A stretch of DNA of 64,000 nt from Arcuatula senhousia (Eukaryota > Mollusca > Bivalvia > Mytilida > Mytilidae): NCBI GenBank assembly GCA_963971305.1, contig OZ020305.1, positions 40,931,717-40,995,716 of the forward strand. The letters run 5' to 3'. Made by a program: the position numbers and the translations under genes. Below, in pieces: positions 60,301 to 64,000 of this stretch. The stretch's first letter is position 1. The number at the start of each line of letters is the position of its first letter. The notes beneath the pieces are model-generated. The model made no database searches, was not told where the DNA came from, and saw nothing but the letters and a program-made list of their open reading frames with translations.

Positions 60301-63300
60301 TCAACTTACTTTCACTATTCCAATCAGTTTCCATCATTATAAGTCCTCAAATCTAAAAAATAAGCAAGTTGATATGCCACGCCCCCTTTTTTTGAAAATT
60401 TGGAAATTTGCCATTTTTGACAAAAAAATGTAATTTTTGGGTAAAAACACCTTATTTGACCATAATTAGATGATATCAATCCTGAAAACCCAGAAAAAAT
60501 CCCATCTGCCCTCTTTTTTAAGGTCTTTCCCTTTCCAAGGGAAGACCTTATTGTATTTCTTCCGATTATTATTTTCTTTCTTCCGCCGTAAACGACAAAT
60601 TTCAACTATGAGAAGTACGCGACATGTCGCAATGATACTTAGTATACTTTATCGGTCAATGTTTGTCGTTTCAGAAAAAACACTTGGGTACCGTACCCTT
60701 TCGCGTATAAAAGTTATCTCCCTTTTTGCGTAAAAGTTTGTTGACGCTTCTCCTCCTAAACCATAAATGATACCAAGTTAAATCCTTTTGAAATAGGAAG
60801 ACTGACTCTTGGTGTTGTGCCATCACTATTTCTTATTATCTTATATTGACCAATACAGGAGTTATTCCCCTTTAAACTTTGACTTTTTTAGTATAAAATT
60901 CTAAAATCAACAAATCTTAAGATATTTTAATGAAACTTAATATACAAGGTCAGTGACCCCTAAGGACCAAAATGGGGTCAAGGTCAAAGGTCAAGGTCAT
61001 CATATGTAAATTTTCATAAAATGAGCCTTTTTTCATTGCGAAATAACTCAAACAAAATCTAGGCTTTTTTCATTTTTTTTTGCATGACATGATGTGATAT
61101 TGTCTTTTCAGCTGAACGCAAAAAATTATTTGGAAAAAAGTGAAAAAATGGTGTCGCGACATGGATTATTGTGAAAAATAGACCGCATCACTGTACTAAG
61201 CCATTGTATGACCTTGAAGAATTTTTCAAGGTCAAATCAACTTACTTTCACTATTCCAATCAGTTTCCATCATTATAAGTCCTCAAATCTAAAAAATAAG
61301 CAAGTTGATATGCCACGCCCCCTTTTTTTGAAAATTTGGAAATTTGCCATTTTTGACAAAAAAATGTAATTTTTGGGTAAAAACACCTTATTTGACCATA
61401 ATTAGATGATATCAATCCTGAAAACCCAGAAAAAATCCCATCTGCCCTCTTTTTTAAGGTCTTTCCCTTTCCAAGGGAAGACCTTATTGTATTTCTTCCG
61501 ATTATTATTTTCTTTCTTCCGCCGTAAACGACAAATTTCAACTATGAGAAGTACGCGACATGTCGCAATGATACTTAGTATACTTTATCGGTCAATGTTT
61601 GTCGTTTCAGAAAAAACACTTGGGTACCGTACCCTTTCGCGTATAAAAGTTATCTCCCTTTTTGCGTAAAAGTTTGTTGACGCTTCTCCTCCTAAACCAT
61701 AAATGATACCAAGTTAAATCCTTTTGAAATAGGAAGACTGACTCTTGGTGTTGTGCCATCACTATTTCTTATTATCTTATATTGACCAATACAGGAGTTA
61801 TTCCCCTTTAAACTTTGACTTTTTTAGTATAAAATTCTAAAATCAACAAATCTTAAGATATTTTAATGAAACTTAATATACAAGGTCAGTGACCCCTAAG
61901 GACCAAAATGGGGTCAAGGTCAAAGGTCAAGGTCATCATATGTAAATTTTCATAAAATGAGCCTTTTTTCATTGCGAAATAACTCAAACAAAATCTAGGC
62001 TTTTTTTCATTTTTTTTTGCATGACATGATGTGATATTGTCTTTTCAGCTGAACGCAAAAAATTATTTGGAAAAAAGTGAAAAAATGGTGTCGCGACATG
62101 GATTATTGTGAAAAATAGACCGCATCACTGTACTAAGCCATTGTATGACCTTGAAGAATTTTTCAAGGTCAAATCAACTTACTTTCACTATTCCAATCAG
62201 TTTCCATCATTATAAGTCCTCAAATCTAAAAAATAAGCAAGTTGATATGCCACGCCCCCTTTTTTTGAAAATTTGGAAATTTGCCATTTTTGACAAAAAA
62301 ATGTAATTTTTGGGTAAAAACACCTTATTTGACCATAATTAGATGATATCAATCCTGAAAACCCAGAAAAAATCCCATCTGCCCTCTTTTTTAAGGTCTT
62401 TCCCTTTCCAAGGGAAGACCTTATTGTATTTCTTCCGATTATTATTTTCTTTCTTCCGCCGTAAACGACAAATTTCAACTATGAGAAGTACGCGACATGT
62501 CGCAATGATACTTAGTATACTTTATCGGTCAATGTTTGTCGTTTCAGAAAAAACACTTGGGTACCGTACCCTTTCGCGTATAAAAGTTATCTCCCTTTTT
62601 GCGTAAAAGTTTGTTGACGCTTCTCCTCCTAAACCATAAATGATACCAAGTTAAATCCTTTTGAAATAGGAAGACTGACTCTTGGTGTTGTGCCATCACT
62701 ATTTCTTATTATCTTATATTGACCAATACAGGAGTTATTCCCCTTTAAACTTTGACTTTTTTAGTATAAAATTCTAAAATCAACAAATCTTAAGATATTT
62801 TAATGAAACTTAATATACAAGGTCAGTGACCCCTAAGGACCAAAATGGGGTCAAGGTCAAAGGTCAAGGTCATCATATGTAAATTTTCATAAAATGAGCC
62901 TTTTTTCATTGCGAAATAACTCAAACAAAATCTAGGCTATTTTTCAAATTTTTTTGCATGACATGATGTGATATTGTCTTCTCAGCTGAACGCAAAAAAA
63001 AATTTGGAAAAAAGTGAAAAAATGGTGTCGCGACATGGATTTTTGTGAAAAATAGACCGCATCACTGTACTAAGCCATTGTGTGACCTTGAAGAATGTTT
63101 CAAGGTCAAATCAACTTACTTTCACTATTCCAATCAATTTCCATCATATTAAGTCCTCAAATCTCAAAAATAAGCAAGTTGATATGCCACGCCCCCTTTT
63201 TTTGAAAATTTGGAAATTTGCCATTTTTGACAAAAAAATGTAATTTTTGGGTAAATACACCTTATTTGACCATAATTAGATGATATCAACCCTGAAAACC

Positions 63301-64000
63301 CAGAAAAAAATCCCATCTGCCCTCTTTTTTAAGGTCTTTCCCTTTCCAAGGGAAGACCTTATTGTATTTCTTCCGATTATTATTTTCTTTCTTCCGCCGT
63401 AAACGACAAATTTCAACTATGAGAAGTACGCGACATGTCGCAATGATACTTAGTATACTTTATTGGTCAATGTTTGTCGTTTCAGAAAAAACACTTGGGT
63501 ACCGTACCCTTTCGCGTATAAAAGTTATCTCCCTTTTTGCGTAAAAGTTTGTTGACGCTTCTCCTCCTAAACCATAAATGATACCAAGTTAAATCCTTTT
63601 GAAATAGGAAGACTGACTCTTGGTATTGTGCCATCACTATTTCTTATTAACATATATTGACCAATACAGGAGTTATTCCCCTTTAAACTTTGACTTTTTT
63701 AGTATAAAATTCTAAAATCAACAAATCTTAAGATATTTTAATGAAACTTAATATACAAGGTCAGTGACCCCTAAGGACTAAAATGGGGTCAAGGTCAAAG
63801 GTCAAGGTCATCATATGTAAATTTTCATAAAATGAGCCTTTTTTCATTGCGAAATAACTCAAACAAAATCTAGGCTATTTTTCAAATTTTTTTGCATGAC
63901 ATGATGTGATATTGTCTTCTCAGCTGAACGCAAAAAAAAATTTGGAAAAAAGTGAAAAAATGGTGTCGCGACATGGATTTTTGTGAAAAATAGACCGCAT
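48341..64000. repeat. S3 satellite array, 937-bp monomer, 16 complete copies plus one cut by the window end
   Basis: Monomers start at 48341, 49278, 50215, 51152, 52089, 53026, 53963, 54900, 55837, 56774, 57710, 58647, 59584, 60520, 61456, 62393 and 63331. Most are identical by eye. The small length changes (936 or 938) are in T- or A-runs, and 54026 has a C-to-T change. The last two copies carry shared variants (for example CTATTTTTCAAA in place of CTTTTTTTCATT). Each starts with hairpin AAGGTCTTTCCC...AAGGGAAGACCTT and holds GCGACATGTCGC and TGTCGCGACA palindromes and a TCAAGGTCAAAGGTCAAGGT block. Recurrent 87- and 93-residue frames on opposite strands overlap the hairpin and are not genes. 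Confidence 0.98.

Noticed and set aside
49082..62606. Recurrent 87- and 93-residue frames on opposite strands of S3
   Set aside because: Both overlap the boundary hairpin and AT-rich spacer, have low-complexity composition, and match nothing I recognise.
5336..64000. CRISPR-like direct repeats
   Set aside because: Periods are 135, 936 and 937 bp with no unique spacers, and the DNA is eukaryotic.

Overview
This window looks like repeat-dense nuclear DNA from an invertebrate animal, most likely a bivalve mollusc. It is AT-rich, has no operon-like gene packing, and carries a non-LTR retrotransposon relic, a Helentron-type rolling-circle transposon, large satellite arrays and several MITE or foldback elements. 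The bivalve assignment rests on my recollection that motifs such as AACAAGAG plus hairpin, and 'gagttatcgccctt', are common in bivalve genomes; it was not searched. I see no convincing host gene. The only intact long reading frame is the transposon protein at 31748-40228 (minus).

Layout. 1-1910: minus-strand LINE reverse transcriptase pseudogene, broken by stops and frameshifts. 1911-2300: seven copies of a short hairpin repeat plus an ATT microsatellite. 2321-30024: twelve units of a ~1.5-kb repeat (called S1 here). They are interrupted by a 936-bp satellite array (S2, 5336-12996), a ~1.3-kb stretch I cannot assign (12997-14337), and a short piece of the same LINE (24901-25137). That piece encodes the protein immediately upstream of the fragment at 1-1910, so about 23 kb of satellite sits inside one retrotransposon gene. 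30025-31747: decayed S1-like sequence, a hairpin-ended interspersed element and a tRNA-like/SINE-like piece. 31748-40228: intact Helentron protein of 2826 aa. 40229-48340: accessory repeats, including a 135-bp tandem array, two TTAA-flanked foldback elements, a small TIR element and a decayed S1-like unit. 48341-64000: a 937-bp satellite array (S3) of 16 complete monomers and one cut by the window edge.

How the parts relate. S1, S2 and S3 share the boundary hairpin (AAGGTCTTTCCC...GGGAAGACCTT or variants), TGTCGCGACA-type palindromes and runs of AGGTCA half-sites. S2 and S3 are colinear over their whole 936/937 bp, and the first ~450 bp of S1 aligns with both, so the three appear to be branches of one repeat lineage. 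The hairpin stem exists in several sequence versions that all keep pairing. The Helentron protein joins two predicted deubiquitinase-like cysteine protease domains (a herpesvirus-tegument/C76-like one and an OTU one) to the Rep, helicase and endonuclease modules. Whether the Helentron machinery has any role in spreading the satellites cannot be told from this sequence.
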